This document shows, in pieces, positions 31,684 through 42,640 of a DNA stretch of 64,000 nt (positions within the stretch are counted from its first letter, which is position 1; each line of letters begins with the position of its first letter). Both the position numbers and the translations under genes were made by a program. The notes below the pieces were generated by a model. That model had not been told where the DNA came from and searched no databases. It saw only the letters and a list, made by a program, of their open reading frames with translations. The DNA is from Cryptomeria japonica (taxonomy: Eukaryota; Streptophyta; Pinopsida; Cupressales; Cupressaceae), in the NCBI RefSeq assembly GCF_030272615.1, contig NC_081411.1:180506977-180570976 (forward strand), in the 5' to 3' direction.

Positions 31684-34596
31684 TTAAGCTAGGAATATGT
31701 TGTGTGGAACCTCTTCTGTACCAATGTTTGTCTTGATAGTCTCCTCTACCAACATGGATGATTTTTCCTCATATGATGCTGGGAGAATGTCGAGCCTTCC
31801 ATCTTCGAGTGCCTCAGAGAGGTTTTCGCCCTCAAATACGTCCTTTCTTTTTACTTTTTTAGAGTCAGATAGCGCCACAGTGTGGTTTTCACCATAAGAT
31901 CCTTGATTTGTTCTTATTTTCACATTTTTACGACTGGAAGGTCCGACACCCTCACCAAAATATACCATGTTGTTGAGTTCTATGGTGTATCCTACTTTGT
32001 GGTCCCCAAGGGGAAGATCATCTCGTATGCCAAGATAGTCGATAATAGCTTCGTCATTTTGAAATGTATCAAATTGTGCTGGTCCTTCATAATCCCAGTC
32101 AATGAGTTGGGGGTGAACAAGGGGAAGGCCTTTAATGTTTTCAGAGTTTGCAGGGCTAAGAGTGAAGATGTGGTTATATTCGGGTATATCGAGGCAATCA
32201 TCGAGGTCATCGATGGCACTCTCCTCATCAGTTTTGATCGCAAGCGAATCAAAATTGTCATCACTAGTAGCGCCTTCTAGGACAAGTGTCCTCATCCTAT
32301 GTGATTTCGACCTAAGACCTTGAAACGAAGACTGTGGGGAATCCTTATGAGTTGTTTCTTGACCAACTCTAAACTTTTTGTAAAATTCCTCTTCTTCTAT
32401 GGGTTCATCTGGCTCCCTGAATGTCTCGGTGAGCTCATAGTCACTGGAGGATTTGTCTGAACCCCATTCCCATTCGTTGGAATCTGTGGAATAGCAATCC
32501 TCTTGTTGAATTTTGGCAACTTTGATTTGTGATGCCTCTTCTGTCCTTTTAGTGTGGATCTTGGAAGTCAGAAAACCAAGTCCCTTTGAGCGTTCTCTTC
32601 TTACAGTCAATTCAGGTTGTAAGGGCTCCATGACACCTTCTTTGCGTAACCCAAGAGGGCTTTTTCCATCATACCCGAATCTTTGTAGAATCTTGAAGCC
32701 TTTGCCATAGTTCTCACAGGGTATATTAATCTGATCATGTGTGTCCTCTTCAATGTCTTTGTAGAGCATTTTGTATAAATTTTCCTCTTCTAGTTCGCCC
32801 CATCTTTGAAAGGTACTAGGATCCCATTTGAGTATCATGATGGATATTTGCTTGTTAGGATATGGCCTTCCATATTCTTTTGGAGAGCTCATGACTTGTC
32901 GTAAAAACATGGTCTGATTTAAAGTGTATTCTCCCATGCCTTTGTCTTGAAATTTACCTTTAAGTTCACCTTGTTTTGATGTCGAAGGTTTCAATGACTC
33001 AGGATCAATGTATGCCAAAGAAGGAGTAGCCTCACGATTACTGGGAATGATGGTCTCAGTATGTGATCTCAAGTTATTGCAATATATGAATGGATTTGGA
33101 TCACCGTTGACTGTTACCTCGACTCCATTATGAGGAAACTTAATGTATTGATGATATGTTGATGGGACTGCCCTCATTTCATGAATCCAAGGACGTCCTA
33201 GCAATATGTTGTATGTGAGATCTAGATCTAGGACCTGACAAACCACATCCTTTGTGACTGGCCCAATTCTTAGAGGTAAGGTGACTGTGCCTTTGGATGA
33301 ATGCTCTTCATCATCATAGGCCTTGATGGTGATTTGATTTGTAGAATTCACAGCTTTGTCAGAATATCCCAATTGTTTAATGGTACTCAATGTACAAATG
33401 TTTAGACCAGCTCCTCCATCTATCAGGACTTGCTTTATTCGATGTTTGTGTATGAAGGCTTCAATGTGTAAAGGTGCATTATGTGGCTGACTTATGGAGG
33501 CGTCATCGGCTTCTGTGAATGTAAGGGAATGTGGAATGGAAAGGTATCCCACCATGGCTTGAAACTGATCCACATTCAGATCAGTAGGAACAGCGGTGTC
33601 TCTCAAGATTTTGTCAAGAATAACTTTATGAGCGGGGGATATGCGTAAGAGCTCAAGGATGGAGATGAGCGCGGGTGTCTTCCCTAACTGTTCTACAAGG
33701 TCATACTCAGGCTTGGTAGATGAAGGAGCGGTGTTTTTAGTTGAAGCACCTGGCAACGTAATCTTACCTCGACGGGCTGTAACATGACATTCAGAGGTAG
33801 ACTCGGAAGAAGATCCAACACCTTTTAGGACAATCTTGGGTCTCTGAGGAGGATTCTCAGGATTTTTGTTCTTGATGGTAATAGTAGAGATATGATTGTC
33901 CATTGAGATGTGGTTGATAGTTGAATCATAGTTATAAGGTGCTCTAGTATAGTTGGCTTGATCATCTGTGGCTTTACCTTTTCCCTTGTCATGCTTTGGG
34001 AATGGTTCCTTAAACATTTCATGTTCTTGATTAGATGAGTGTCCCTCAATCTCAATATCACCTCTATCAATGAGATCTTGCACAATGTTCTTCAATCGAT
34101 GGAAATTACTTGTTTTGTGACCCTTTCTCTTATGAAATTCACAATACTCATCATCATTCCACCAATTTGGTTTGACCTTTGGTTCATATGGAGGAAAATC
34201 TGGAACTGTGATCACTTTGTTTGTTACAAGCTTTTTGAATATTGATTCAAGTGGTTCTCCCAATGGGGTATACTTCCTTCGTGGTCTAGAAGTTGTTTGA
34301 GTATTCACTTGATTGTTTGTAGAACTCGATCCAGAAAAGATGAACTTGGGTCTCACTGTATTGGCATCAACAACACCATCATTAACTGTGTTCTTGTTCT
34401 TATTCCAAAATCTTGGCTTGTCTTTTCCTTTAAAGTCCTCTTTGTTTTCTTTGAATATCTTAATGACTCCTTGTTCAATTAAGACCTTTTCTATTGCTAG
34501 GCCCTTTTCAATAACATCCTTGAAGGTAGACAAACAAGCTTTCTTGAGATCATAGCCAATATCCTTGTTAACGTTTTGAGTGAACATTTCTACCAT
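31684..34596 (-). CDS. Gypsy-2 gag C-terminus, protease and G-patch-like region (970 codons)
   Basis: A single long open frame. Residues ~148-165: CEFHKRKGHKTSNFHRLK, a zinc-knuckle-like CxxH..H pattern of Tat gag. Residues ~388-410: QVLIDGGAGLNICTLSTIKQ, the protease active site with the Tat-type DGG. Around residue 455: NILLGRPWIHEM. Residues ~630-665: GKGFKILQRFGYDGKSPLGL and EPLQPE, matching the pattern of a G-patch (RNA-binding) motif. The rest is acidic linker toward RT. It is bounded upstream by a TAG at 34605-34597 and downstream by a stop just before RT. Confidence 0.88.
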   Translation of the reverse strand: MVEMFTQNVNKDIGYDLKKACLSTFKDVIEKGLAIEKVLIEQGVIKIFKENKEDFKGKDKPRFWNKNKNTVNDGVVDANTVRPKFIFSGSSSTNNQVNTQTTSRPRRKYTPLGEPLESIFKKLVTNKVITVPDFPPYEPKVKPNWWNDDEYCEFHKRKGHKTSNFHRLKNIVQDLIDRGDIEIEGHSSNQEHEMFKEPFPKHDKGKGKATDDQANYTRAPYNYDSTINHISMDNHISTITIKNKNPENPPQRPKIVLKGVGSSSESTSECHVTARRGKITLPGASTKNTAPSSTKPEYDLVEQLGKTPALISILELLRISPAHKVILDKILRDTAVPTDLNVDQFQAMVGYLSIPHSLTFTEADDASISQPHNAPLHIEAFIHKHRIKQVLIDGGAGLNICTLSTIKQLGYSDKAVNSTNQITIKAYDDEEHSSKGTVTLPLRIGPVTKDVVCQVLDLDLTYNILLGRPWIHEMRAVPSTYHQYIKFPHNGVEVTVNGDPNPFIYCNNLRSHTETIIPSNREATPSLAYIDPESLKPSTSKQGELKGKFQDKGMGEYTLNQTMFLRQVMSSPKEYGRPYPNKQISIMILKWDPSTFQRWGELEEENLYKMLYKDIEEDTHDQINIPCENYGKGFKILQRFGYDGKSPLGLRKEGVMEPLQPELTVRRERSKGLGFLTSKIHTKRTEEASQIKVAKIQQEDCYSTDSNEWEWGSDKSSSDYELTETFREPDEPIEEEEFYKKFRVGQETTHKDSPQSSFQGLRSKSHRMRTLVLEGATSDDNFDSLAIKTDEESAIDDLDDCLDIPEYNHIFTLSPANSENIKGLPLVHPQLIDWDYEGPAQFDTFQNDEAIIDYLGIRDDLPLGDHKVGYTIELNNMVYFGEGVGPSSRKNVKIRTNQGSYGENHTVALSDSKKVKRKDVFEGENLSEALEDGRLDILPASYEEKSSMLVEETIKTNIGTEEVPHNIFLA

Positions 34597-34602
34597 TTGT
34601 TT

Positions 34603-35982
34603 CTATGGGATTTCGCAAGAGCATCTGCTAGCTAAATTTCTCCATCTTTGTAAAAATGACACAAAAGATTCTCCTTCCTTTTGCTTAGTATTGCATAGAG
34701 TAGTGACTGAGATATCTGTTTCTATATTGTAGGAGAAATGCTGAATAAATGCCTCTGCTAAGTCGCCCCATGACTTAATACCAGGAGGTAATTGAGAAAA
34801 CCATTCCATAGCTTGATCACCTAAGCTCTGCGGGAACAACCTCATCAAGTATGTTTCTTCTGCCGCTACCTCAATGCAAGCTATGAAAAATTGTCTTATG
34901 TGTGCTTTGGGGTCTCCTTTTCCTCTATACTTGTCAAATTTTGGCATCACAAAGTGTGCAGGAAATGGAGGCATTGGAATGCTCTTATCAAAGGGATAAG
35001 GACATATGTCTCTCATAGTGTATGTTGGTTTTGGCATACTCATGTCCTCCATTTTCTTTTGTAGATCTCTAATTTGTTGCTCCAATTTGCTCTTGGGAGG
35101 AGATCTATTTCTTGTAGTATACTCCATGTTTGAAACACCAATTTGAGGAGGAGCTTGTTGCATGTATGGATGATACTGATCGTAGACATGTCCATATGGA
35201 GGTCTATATTGATGCCGCATATAGGGAGCACTTGGCATGGCTTCATGTTGAGGAACCCCATATCTATTTTGTACATATATACCATATTCTATAGGCATTT
35301 CATTTTCCATTGTGTTGCCCCCAAATTTGACATGAGGTTTCCTTATGTCCAAATTTTGAGGATGCCTTTGAGTATCCACTTGTTTTGATTGATCCATAGC
35401 TTGAGCATGTGATTGAGCATATCTATCTGCATAAGGATTCCATAATGGTCTTCAAAGGTGAGTATCATATGTTTGAGCCCGTGTATGTGGAATTTCTAGT
35501 TTTTGAAGCAAAGCTGAGGGTGATTCAGGTACCATACTCGGTCCTCTATTTCCTCCACTATTTGGTCTCCTTTGATCCATGTTAGAGTGAGTTTGTTCCC
35601 AGGGTCGATTTTCCATAAGTTGAGACATGTCAAAGTCATGAGGTATTTTAGCTCCACTTTGTGCCATCATGTGTAGAAAGTACTGTCTATCCCTTCTCAT
35701 TATCTCTTCAACCAATCTATTGAAATGAGGATTCATTATGGATTCTTCTACATCTGTTGATTGTATTGAAAAGTTGTCCACATTGTCATTGTGTGTAGCA
35801 TTGTTGTTTGTAGTGTCTGCGTTTTCCACATTTGGATTGTTTCTATAAACGTCCATGTCGGGCAATGTAGTGTGCTCAGGATTAAAAAATAAATCATTGT
35901 CATACTCATAAGAACTCATGTTTGTGGATTCTTGAGCTTCTTTAGCTATTGTCCTAGATTTTTGAAGACGGGTTTCAACCAT
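34603..35982 (-). pseudogene. Gypsy-2 gag, N-terminal part
   Basis: The frame starts at 35982 (MVETRLQKSR), has one TGA at ~35452 (an Arg CGA-to-TGA type change), continues in frame to 34603 and ends at a TAG in the same frame as the 970-codon ORF. It contains a proline/tyrosine-rich region, a short coiled coil, and the capsid-like motif MPKFDKYRGKGDPKAHIRQF ... QAMEWFSQLPPGIKSW. Removing the two stops would give one continuous gag-pro frame. Confidence 0.9.
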
Positions 35983-36260
35983 GAACTAGGTGTTTGACCA
36001 AGATGTGAGAGACTAGATGAAAAAATGAAAAGAGTATGGAAGACCAAGAGTTGTATGGAGTGTAAATGAATCTTGAGGTGTACTTGCAATGTCCAAAGTG
36101 TAAGACCAAGTATGTAAGTAGTAGAGTAGGTGTGACTTCCAAAGAGATGATTGTTTCTCTTGATGAAGTAAGCTGACCTTGACTCTAAGTAAGACCAAAT
36201 GAGACCCAAAGGTAAGAAACCTTGATGAGGGACCACTTAGCAAAGTGTAGTTGTATGTAG
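35983..36260 (-). other. Gypsy-2 leader, segment next to gag
   Basis: Untranslated leader just upstream of the gag start. Antisense and overlapping frames here show no recognised protein. It ends at the TGTAG duplication of the solo LTR. Confidence 0.6.
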
Positions 36261-37031
36261 TGTAGACACCCAAAATTGTCCAGTTTAATTAAATAAATAT
36301 TTATTTATTTAATTAGCTAAGCCTATTTCTTCTATTAATTAAATAAATTTTTATTTATTTAATTAATTCATTTATCCTCTTCTAGCCTTATTTCTCATTT
36401 AAATAAATACATTTATTTATTTAAATTATCCTTTTCTTAAATTAAATAAATATTTTTATTTACTTAATTATCCTATTTCCTCTATTAATTAAATGAATCT
36501 TTATTTATTTAATTAATTCATTATCTATTTCTACACATGACACATGTCATTCATCTCTTAATTCCTACACTACCTACCTCTTTCATTATTTTACTATTTC
36601 TTCTACCTACCCTCTAATCCTAGCCGACCTCTCTTTTTACACCTCTCAATCTTAACCCTCCATTTCTTATTGTGTCTTCTATTTAAGGAGATGCTTCCTT
36701 CATTGTCAAACCCTAATCAACAATTTTGGAGGACTTGGCTACATTACGATCCTACTTGCAACCACATTCCGTTCTTTGTTGAGCTCTTGTGCATATAAAA
36801 ATCTAAGAGCAAATATATCAAGCAAGATCAATGGAGATAGGAAGAATGGAGATCAAAACCCTATTGGACATGTGATGGTATAATCTTTGTGATTTTGAGT
36901 TATTTGCATTGTCTTAGGTAATCTTCATATGTTATGGTGGATCTTTGTTGATTGTTAGGCTAGGGTTTAGTGGTTGGATTCATTTAGCCTTTCAATATTG
37001 TTGTTATTGTTATCCATTTTCACCATATACA
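36261..37031 (+). repeat. Solo LTR of the Gypsy-2 family, opposite orientation
   Basis: 771 bp matching the Gypsy-2 LTRs in inverse orientation, TGTAGACACCC...CACCATATACA, flanked by TGTAG (36256-36260 and 37032-37036). No internal region, so it arose by LTR-LTR recombination of an element that landed in the Gypsy-2 leader. Confidence 0.95.
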
Positions 37032-37036
37032 TGTAG

Positions 37037-38930
37037 TATGTTGAAAAAGTATAATGAGGACAAGCAAGTGACCTTTTGACCCAAGTTTAGACAAGTATGA
37101 ATGTAAAATGATATGTGAAGCCATGATGGACTGTATGAGACCCAAGGACAGGTTGAATGCTAGATGAAACCTGAAGAGGCAACCTAGGAAGCTCAAGTAT
37201 TCCGAAACTGATTTCCTTTGTTTGTTGGACTGTAAAAATTTTCAATTTTGGACACAGACGCTTCTGTATACTTCACAGACGTGATTTTTAGATGCAGACA
37301 CTTCTCTATTAGACACAGACGCTGTTAAAAACATAGACGCTATTCTACCCTTCACAGACGCGCTTAGATGACCCAGACACGGTTAAAACAGACACAGATG
37401 CATTTCTGTAAACTTCATGCAATTTTTCCAATCTCTGAAGTTGTTTTGTTGTGACCAAATCCGACTGTTTTTCGTGACAAGAGGACACAATGTTGATGAG
37501 GACTCAATGTTTGCAAGTGTTTAGACTCCAAAAGTGTGTTGTTTGATGTAAAATGTTTTGCATACACTTGAAGACACAAAAGACACAATGTTTTGTTGTT
37601 TGGTCTTGAATGTTTGAGTGTTTAACATAAGACAAGCACAATTCTTATGGTTGGCCAAGACAATAGTTGTTGATCCCACATAGGGTTTTACCCCCGAGGC
37701 TACGCTATTCAGAGTGGATACTTAGATGCTTGACCTCACTGGCTCCACCCTCGGCACTCACTTCTCGGGTCAACCAAGCATCAGTCCCCATGAAAACTCC
37801 CCATGGCAAACTTTGTATCTCTACTAAGAACTGTATGTGTGTGGGCTGCTACCAGAGGTCTGACCTCCTGCCTCAACAACTAGAAGGATTTGGGCTTCTA
37901 AAACAAAAAGGTGCTAGTAAGGGCATCCGCTCGTGTGGCCATACATGCGGCACTTTCAGCTCTGTAAATACAGAAGGCTCCCAGCCGGTAGGGGTTATGC
38001 CCTACAAATGATCAAATAAATTTGATCAAACGGGTTTATGGGGAGACATAGTGTCGGTATGAACTAATCAGCACACGTTATTCATAGTTTTCACCATGAA
38101 TACATTTGATTATAGTGGTTCGGATGAGGTGGGTTTTCCTCGCTACCACTTGGGTCGTTCTCTTCTCACTAGTAGTCCTAATGACCACACGGGAAGACAT
38201 GCCCTCTAAAGATTAAACAAAAAGAGCCTATTGCTCAAGACACAAAAGACAATGATTCAATTTTAGTGCACCAATGGAAGTGTTTGCTAATCTATGAAAA
38301 CAAGGCACACAACCAAATTACAAAACCCTAGCTAAGGCCCTGCAACAAAATTGTTAGTAGTTTGGGTTGTTTCAAATGATCACCCCTTCCTGCAAGCACA
38401 CAAGTTAGGTAAATTTTAGAAAACCCAAAAGACTTTGTGAAAAAGGGGCCTTCAATAAAAACGTTTTTGCTTCCAAAAATAAGCTACATAAACTTAGTTA
38501 GCTAGATCTGAAAGGGTTAGTCCAAAAAAATAAACCAGATCTGAAACCCTAAGTGCAAAATTCGAAAACCGAATCAATGAAAAATTTGAGATTTTCAAAA
38601 CAATAAAACACAGACGCTACTATACCAGACACAGACGCGTCTGTATGACACAGACGTGGTTCTGTGATGCACAGACGCAGCCAAAATACACAGATGCCTT
38701 TATCTGACACAGACGCTATCAAAATCAACACAGACGCCCCTTCCTGAGACCTGCAAAACAAAATTTGATGAAGACACAGACATGATTCCCTCCTCTGCAG
38801 ACGCTCCTTAAACTCAAAGATGCGATCCGAATGCTCGCAGACGTGGAAATACCTAAAATGTCGTCGAAAAAAATGTCCGATCTGCAACTTCAAAAAAATG
38901 CAAAATCTGCAACAAAAGGTTAAATGCAAA
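37037..38930 (-). other. Gypsy-2 leader with ACACAGACGC motif arrays
   Basis: Long untranslated leader between primer site and gag. It contains ACACAGACGC-type arrays on the + strand at 37250-37405 and 38605-38850. A 114-codon + strand frame at 37667-38011 (Ser/Cys/Pro-rich) has no recognised relatives. Long leaders are normal for Tat elements. Confidence 0.65.
38605..38850 (+). repeat. ACACAGACGC motif array (leader, second block)
   Basis: At least nine copies of CACAGAYGC/CACAGACGY at 17-30 nt spacing, including the palindrome ACAGACGCGTCTGT. A similar block lies at 37250-37405. The inverse motif is at 24120-24370. Confidence 0.8.
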
Positions 38931-38940
38931 GGGACAAGAG

Positions 38941-38957
38941 TCCCACCGGGCATGCCA
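38941..38957 (-). other. Gypsy-2 primer binding site
   Basis: Element-sense TGGCATGCCCGGTGGGA begins 3 nt after the LTR end. It starts with TGG, as required to pair with a tRNA CCA end. It is not the iMet type; I cannot name the tRNA from memory with certainty. Confidence 0.65.
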
Positions 38958-38960
38958 AAA

Positions 38961-39723
38961 TGTGTATGGTGAAAATGGATAACAATAATAACAAAATTGA
39001 AAGGCTAAATGAATCCAACCACAAAACCCTAGCCTAACAATTAACAAAGATCCACCATAACATATGAAGATTACCTAAGACAATGCAAATAACTCAAAAT
39101 CACAAAGATTATACCATCACATGTCCAATAGGGTTTTGATCTCCATTCTTCCTATCTCCATTGATCTTGCTTGATATATTTGCTCTCATATTTTTATATG
39201 CACAAGAGCTCAACAAAGAACAGAATGTGGTTGCAAGTAGGATCGTAGTGTAGCAAAAAATGATCATTAGGGTTTGACAATGAAGGAAGCATCTCCTTAA
39301 ATAGAAGACACAATAAGAAATGGAGGGTTAAGATTGAGAGGTGTAAAAAGAGAGATCGGCTAGGATTAGAGGGTAGGTAGAAGAAATAATAAAATAATGA
39401 AAGAGGTAGGTAGTGTATGAATTAAGAGATGAATGACACGTGTCATGTGTAGAAAAAGCTAATGAATTAATCAAATAAATAAAGATTTATTTAATTAATA
39501 AAGGAATAGGGATCAATTAAATAAATAAAATATTTATTTAATTTAGGAAAAGGATAATTTAAATAAATAAATGTATTTATTTAAATGAGAAATAAGGCTA
39601 GAAGAGGATAAATGAATTAATTAAATAAATAAAGATTTATTTAATTAATAGAAGAATTAGGCTTAGATAATTAAATAAATAAAATATTTATTTAATTAGA
39701 CATGACAATTTTGGGTGTCTACA
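38961..39723 (-). repeat. Gypsy-2 5' LTR
   Basis: 763 bp, about ten differences from 22838-23601. Bounded by the GAGGG duplication at 39724-39728. Confidence 0.95.
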
Positions 39724-39728
39724 GAGGG

Positions 39729-40006
39729 CATTAAGGAAGTGCCTCTGGTTAGGAGGAATTGCCTCTTCCTCTCACATAGGGATCTCATCCTCATCCCCTT
39801 CATCACCACTACTGGTGCCTCCATCTTCCTTTCCATCTACTCTACCTCTCCATCTCTCAAGCTCCCTTTGCATTGCCTTGCATGTAGTGGCTTGCTCTCT
39901 CACAATCTTTTCCAATTCCATGTTGGTGATTGGTCCTCTAGGGACCTCTTCCTCTTGTCCTTCTGACATCTCTCAATTCTTTGTCTTCTTACCAAAGCTG
40001 TTACTA
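39729..40006 (-). pseudogene. Gypsy-1 leader and gag N-terminus, cut off by Gypsy-2
   Basis: The minus-strand frame 39969-39772 starts MSEGQEEEVPRGPITNMELE and is acidic and helical. It is the start of Gypsy-1 gag, directly downstream of the Gypsy-1 primer site. The remainder of gag resumes at 22830 on the other side of Gypsy-2. A stop at ~39772 lies before the junction. Confidence 0.8.
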
Positions 40007-40018
40007 GCTCTGATACCA
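40007..40018 (-). other. Gypsy-1 primer binding site (tRNA-iMet)
   Basis: Element-sense TGGTATCAGAGC lies 2 nt after the 5' LTR end and is a perfect plant iMet-type site. Confidence 0.92.
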
Positions 40019-40020
40019 CT

Positions 40021-41528
40021 TGATGCAGAGCCATCCTTGTAACTTGTCAAAGACCTCAAATGTAGGACATTGACCCCTCAAAATAAGAATGGGATCCTAT
40101 CAAGACAAGGCTCTACAACATTAGGTAGAACTTCTCACAATCTTCAAGACCCATGCCTACTCAATAGGGTTATCTTGCTACAACACACTTCTTGATACAT
40201 CCAAGGGTTACAATTCAATTGCATACCAGTTTTAGGTCATACAAGACTACCCAAAGTTAGACAATATACATGTTGCAAGGTTTCATGCCCATTCCTTAAG
40301 AAACTCACCCAATTAGGCCTATTGGCTTGTAGCCCTATTTAGTGGGTAAAGGGATTTCAAGTCCAGATTCTTCCAAACATGTTGGAAAAAAATTATTGAT
40401 TCAGACACCCTTTTGGAAGTTACACAAATCCTCAAAAGGAAGGATCAAGGTTTGCAAAATAAGGGTCTTTTCCGGTAGGATGTTGACCGTCCTAAAGGGC
40501 TATTTAGGCCTCTTTTGTGAAGAAACTATGCTCAGATGCGTGAACTAGTTAACTAAAACCCCTTGGGCATGTGAGGGATCATAAATCATGATGGATTCCA
40601 GGGTTACACACCTAGAATCATCACCATTTGCACACAAAGGTGATCTATCTGTTCAAGGTCTAGGTAGCCACATAGAGATATCTACCTAAGATTGCCCCAA
40701 AAACACTTCTTCCTTGCTTTCCCTACAAAAAACACTTGGAATCCTATAATACAATGAACATAATTTCCTTCCACCAAATCCCATGAGTCTTAGACTGGTG
40801 AAGTGCAAGATATGGCCATGGAAGAATGAAAACTCAAGGTAAACCCTGGTTTTCTGGGTACCTACAACAAAACTTAAATATTAGGAGCAACACACACAAT
40901 CAAGACTTGAAATCAAAGCCAAAAAAAATTTAACTCTCCCATTCAACCAATTCACATTATTGGGAATGGGTACCAATCCATACAAAACCGTACCACGGAC
41001 AAAACCCCCAGAATTGTAGGAAAACTCAAAATTTTATTAGTTTGTTGGCATCAAACTCTCCTCTGTACAACTACTCCTTGGGAATTGGATCCACAAGTCT
41101 CAAATACTGCTCTACAAATTCTCTCAACTGAAAACCAAGAGGTTAGAGCCGTTGGAGGATTTTGAAATATCAAAAATGCAAAAAAGTGCATAAAAGTTGC
41201 TCATGACCACTTTTGAAAACTTTTGCAAAAGTTGTCAAAATGTCATCTTTTGCCTCTAAAGACTTGGGTCAAGTTAAACCTCTCCTAAAACACCTTAAAA
41301 CACATAAAATTAACACATTTGATCCCCTATTGTCAAAAAAGTCCTAATTGGCTCATAGAAATGCCAAAATAGGAGTTTGGCTCACAAGATGGGGTTCCTT
41401 ATTACGAACACAAAATGCATGATTGAAAACCTATACAAAACATCCTAAAGACATATTTAATGCCTTAGCCTCCCTTCTAAGAGTTTGACTTATCATCATG
41501 AAAGGTTTTATGGGGTGCTCTTTCACCA
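40021..41528 (-). repeat. Gypsy-1 5' LTR
   Basis: 1508 bp; element-sense TGGTGAAAGAGCACCCC...CTCTGCATCA with canonical TG/CA ends. Followed on the + strand by the CACAT duplication. Confidence 0.95.
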
Positions 41529-41533
41529 CACAT

Positions 41534-41815
41534 TTTGGAAGGTTTTAAGATGAAGATTTCAGAACCTATAAATATTTTTTGTGATAATACAAGTGCCATA
41601 AATATTTCCAAGAATCATGTTTTGCATACATGAACCAAGGATATTGAATTGAAGTATCATTTCTTGAGGGAAAAAGTACAGAGTAAAGATGTGATCTTGG
41701 AGCATGTTTCTACCAAGGAACAACTTGCATATATTTTTACTAAACCTCTTCCTAAGACTACTTTTAAGTATCTTAGAAGTTAGTTAGGGGTTGTCCCTCT
41801 TCATGAAGTCAGTTA
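41534..41815 (+). pseudogene. Copia-1 RNase H, 3' part
   Basis: Continues the RNase H frame broken at 4771: IFCDNTSAINISKNHV, ELKYHFLREKVQ and STKEQLAYIFTKPLPKT are the standard copia C-terminal motifs. The first duplicate of CACAT is 4767-4771. Confidence 0.93.
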
Positions 41816-41824
41816 AATATGATG

Positions 41825-42635
41825 TGTTGGCATTGCACACTCCAATGAGAATTGAATGTAATTGAAAGTGTTGTAATTGATGGCAACCTTTCTTGCAACC
41901 TTTTGGCAACCTTGCAGTATTGTGGAAACTAGCAAGAACAACCACCAGTAGGCACAAGCACCGACAGGTACTTCAGCGGCAACAAAAACAATGTTCACCG
42001 ACATCCTAGCCAACAAGAAAATCTATTGTATTTTGTATTTAATTATAATATCTTTTGTAAAGATGACATGGCATATTGTAATAGAGTCATATAAGTATGA
42101 GATCTTGTAAATCATTTTGATATAGGATGGACATGGACATGGCAGAAATGATAAGTGAATATTAAGGCAGATTTTGTATAAGGTTATGGGCATAGTATAA
42201 GCTTAAACCAGTACTGAATTTGGAATAGAAGATGTTGTTTTGAAGCAATACATTATATTGGATTCTCATAATCCATTTTTGTAAGTCAGTGAGACTTCCT
42301 TTTGTATTTGAGTGGTGAGCTCTAGGCAGCTGGCCTTCCTGCATGTGCAGGCACCTCATTGTAAGTAATATCCATTCATTGGCCAGTGAGTGAATATTGT
42401 GGGTCACAAATCCCACCAAGGTTTTTCCCACACCAGGTTTCCTCACCAAAAATCTTGTGTTATGGCGTGCTTTCTATGTTGTCTTTATTGTTCATATTTA
42501 CTACATTAATTCTTGTTTACTAGTACATTGTTTTGGAATGCAAAATACTTAATAAGGTCATAAATTATGTTAATCGGTTATATGTTGATTCACCCCCACC
42601 TCTTAATATCTTTGGGACTATCATTAATCCTAATA
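41825..42635 (+). repeat. Solo LTR (copia type) in the 3' part of Copia-1
   Basis: TGTTGGCATTGC...CCTAATA, 811 bp, flanked by TGATG (41820-41824 and 42636-42640). It contains GTGAGCTCTAGG and CTTGTGTTATG blocks, also present in the LTR at 47769-48890, and the shared U5 hairpin (42582-42609). No internal sequence remains. Confidence 0.88.
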
Positions 42636-42640
42636 TGATG

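Larger units (their letters stand above)
22838..39723 (-). mobile_element. Gypsy-2: Tat-lineage Ty3/gypsy element inserted in Gypsy-1 gag
   Basis: LTRs 22838-23601 and 38961-39723 (about 1-2% different by eye) are bounded by GAGGG (22833-22837 and 39724-39728). On the minus strand: 5' LTR, primer site, ~3-kb leader, gag, protease, G-patch-like motif, RT, RNase H, second archaeal-type RNase H, integrase, long 3' region with an antisense ORF, polypurine tract, 3' LTR. Dual RNase H and long 3' region with an extra ORF are Tat-lineage traits. Length is 16.9 kb, or about 16.1 kb without the nested solo LTR. Confidence 0.96.
4772..41528 (-). mobile_element. Gypsy-1: Ty3/gypsy chromovirus inserted in Copia-1
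   Basis: LTRs at 4772-6262 and 40021-41528 are bounded by TSD CACAT (4767-4771 and 41529-41533). On the minus strand the order is 5' LTR, tRNA-iMet primer site, gag, zinc knuckle, protease, RT, RNase H, integrase, chromodomain, polypurine tract, 3' LTR. A C-terminal chromodomain defines the chromovirus clade. CACTA-1 and Gypsy-2 are nested inside; without them the element is about 7.7 kb. The LTRs differ by about 6-7% over the first 290 bp counted by eye. Confidence 0.96.

Noticed and set aside
37667-38011. 114-codon + strand ORF in the Gypsy-2 leader as a gene
   Set aside because: Cys/Ser/Pro-rich with no domain, in an untranslated leader opposite to the element sense. Open frame by chance is as likely.
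22838-39723. Gypsy-2 as a + strand element
   Set aside because: Coding domains, primer site and polypurine tract all read on the minus strand; only the PMD ORF is on +.
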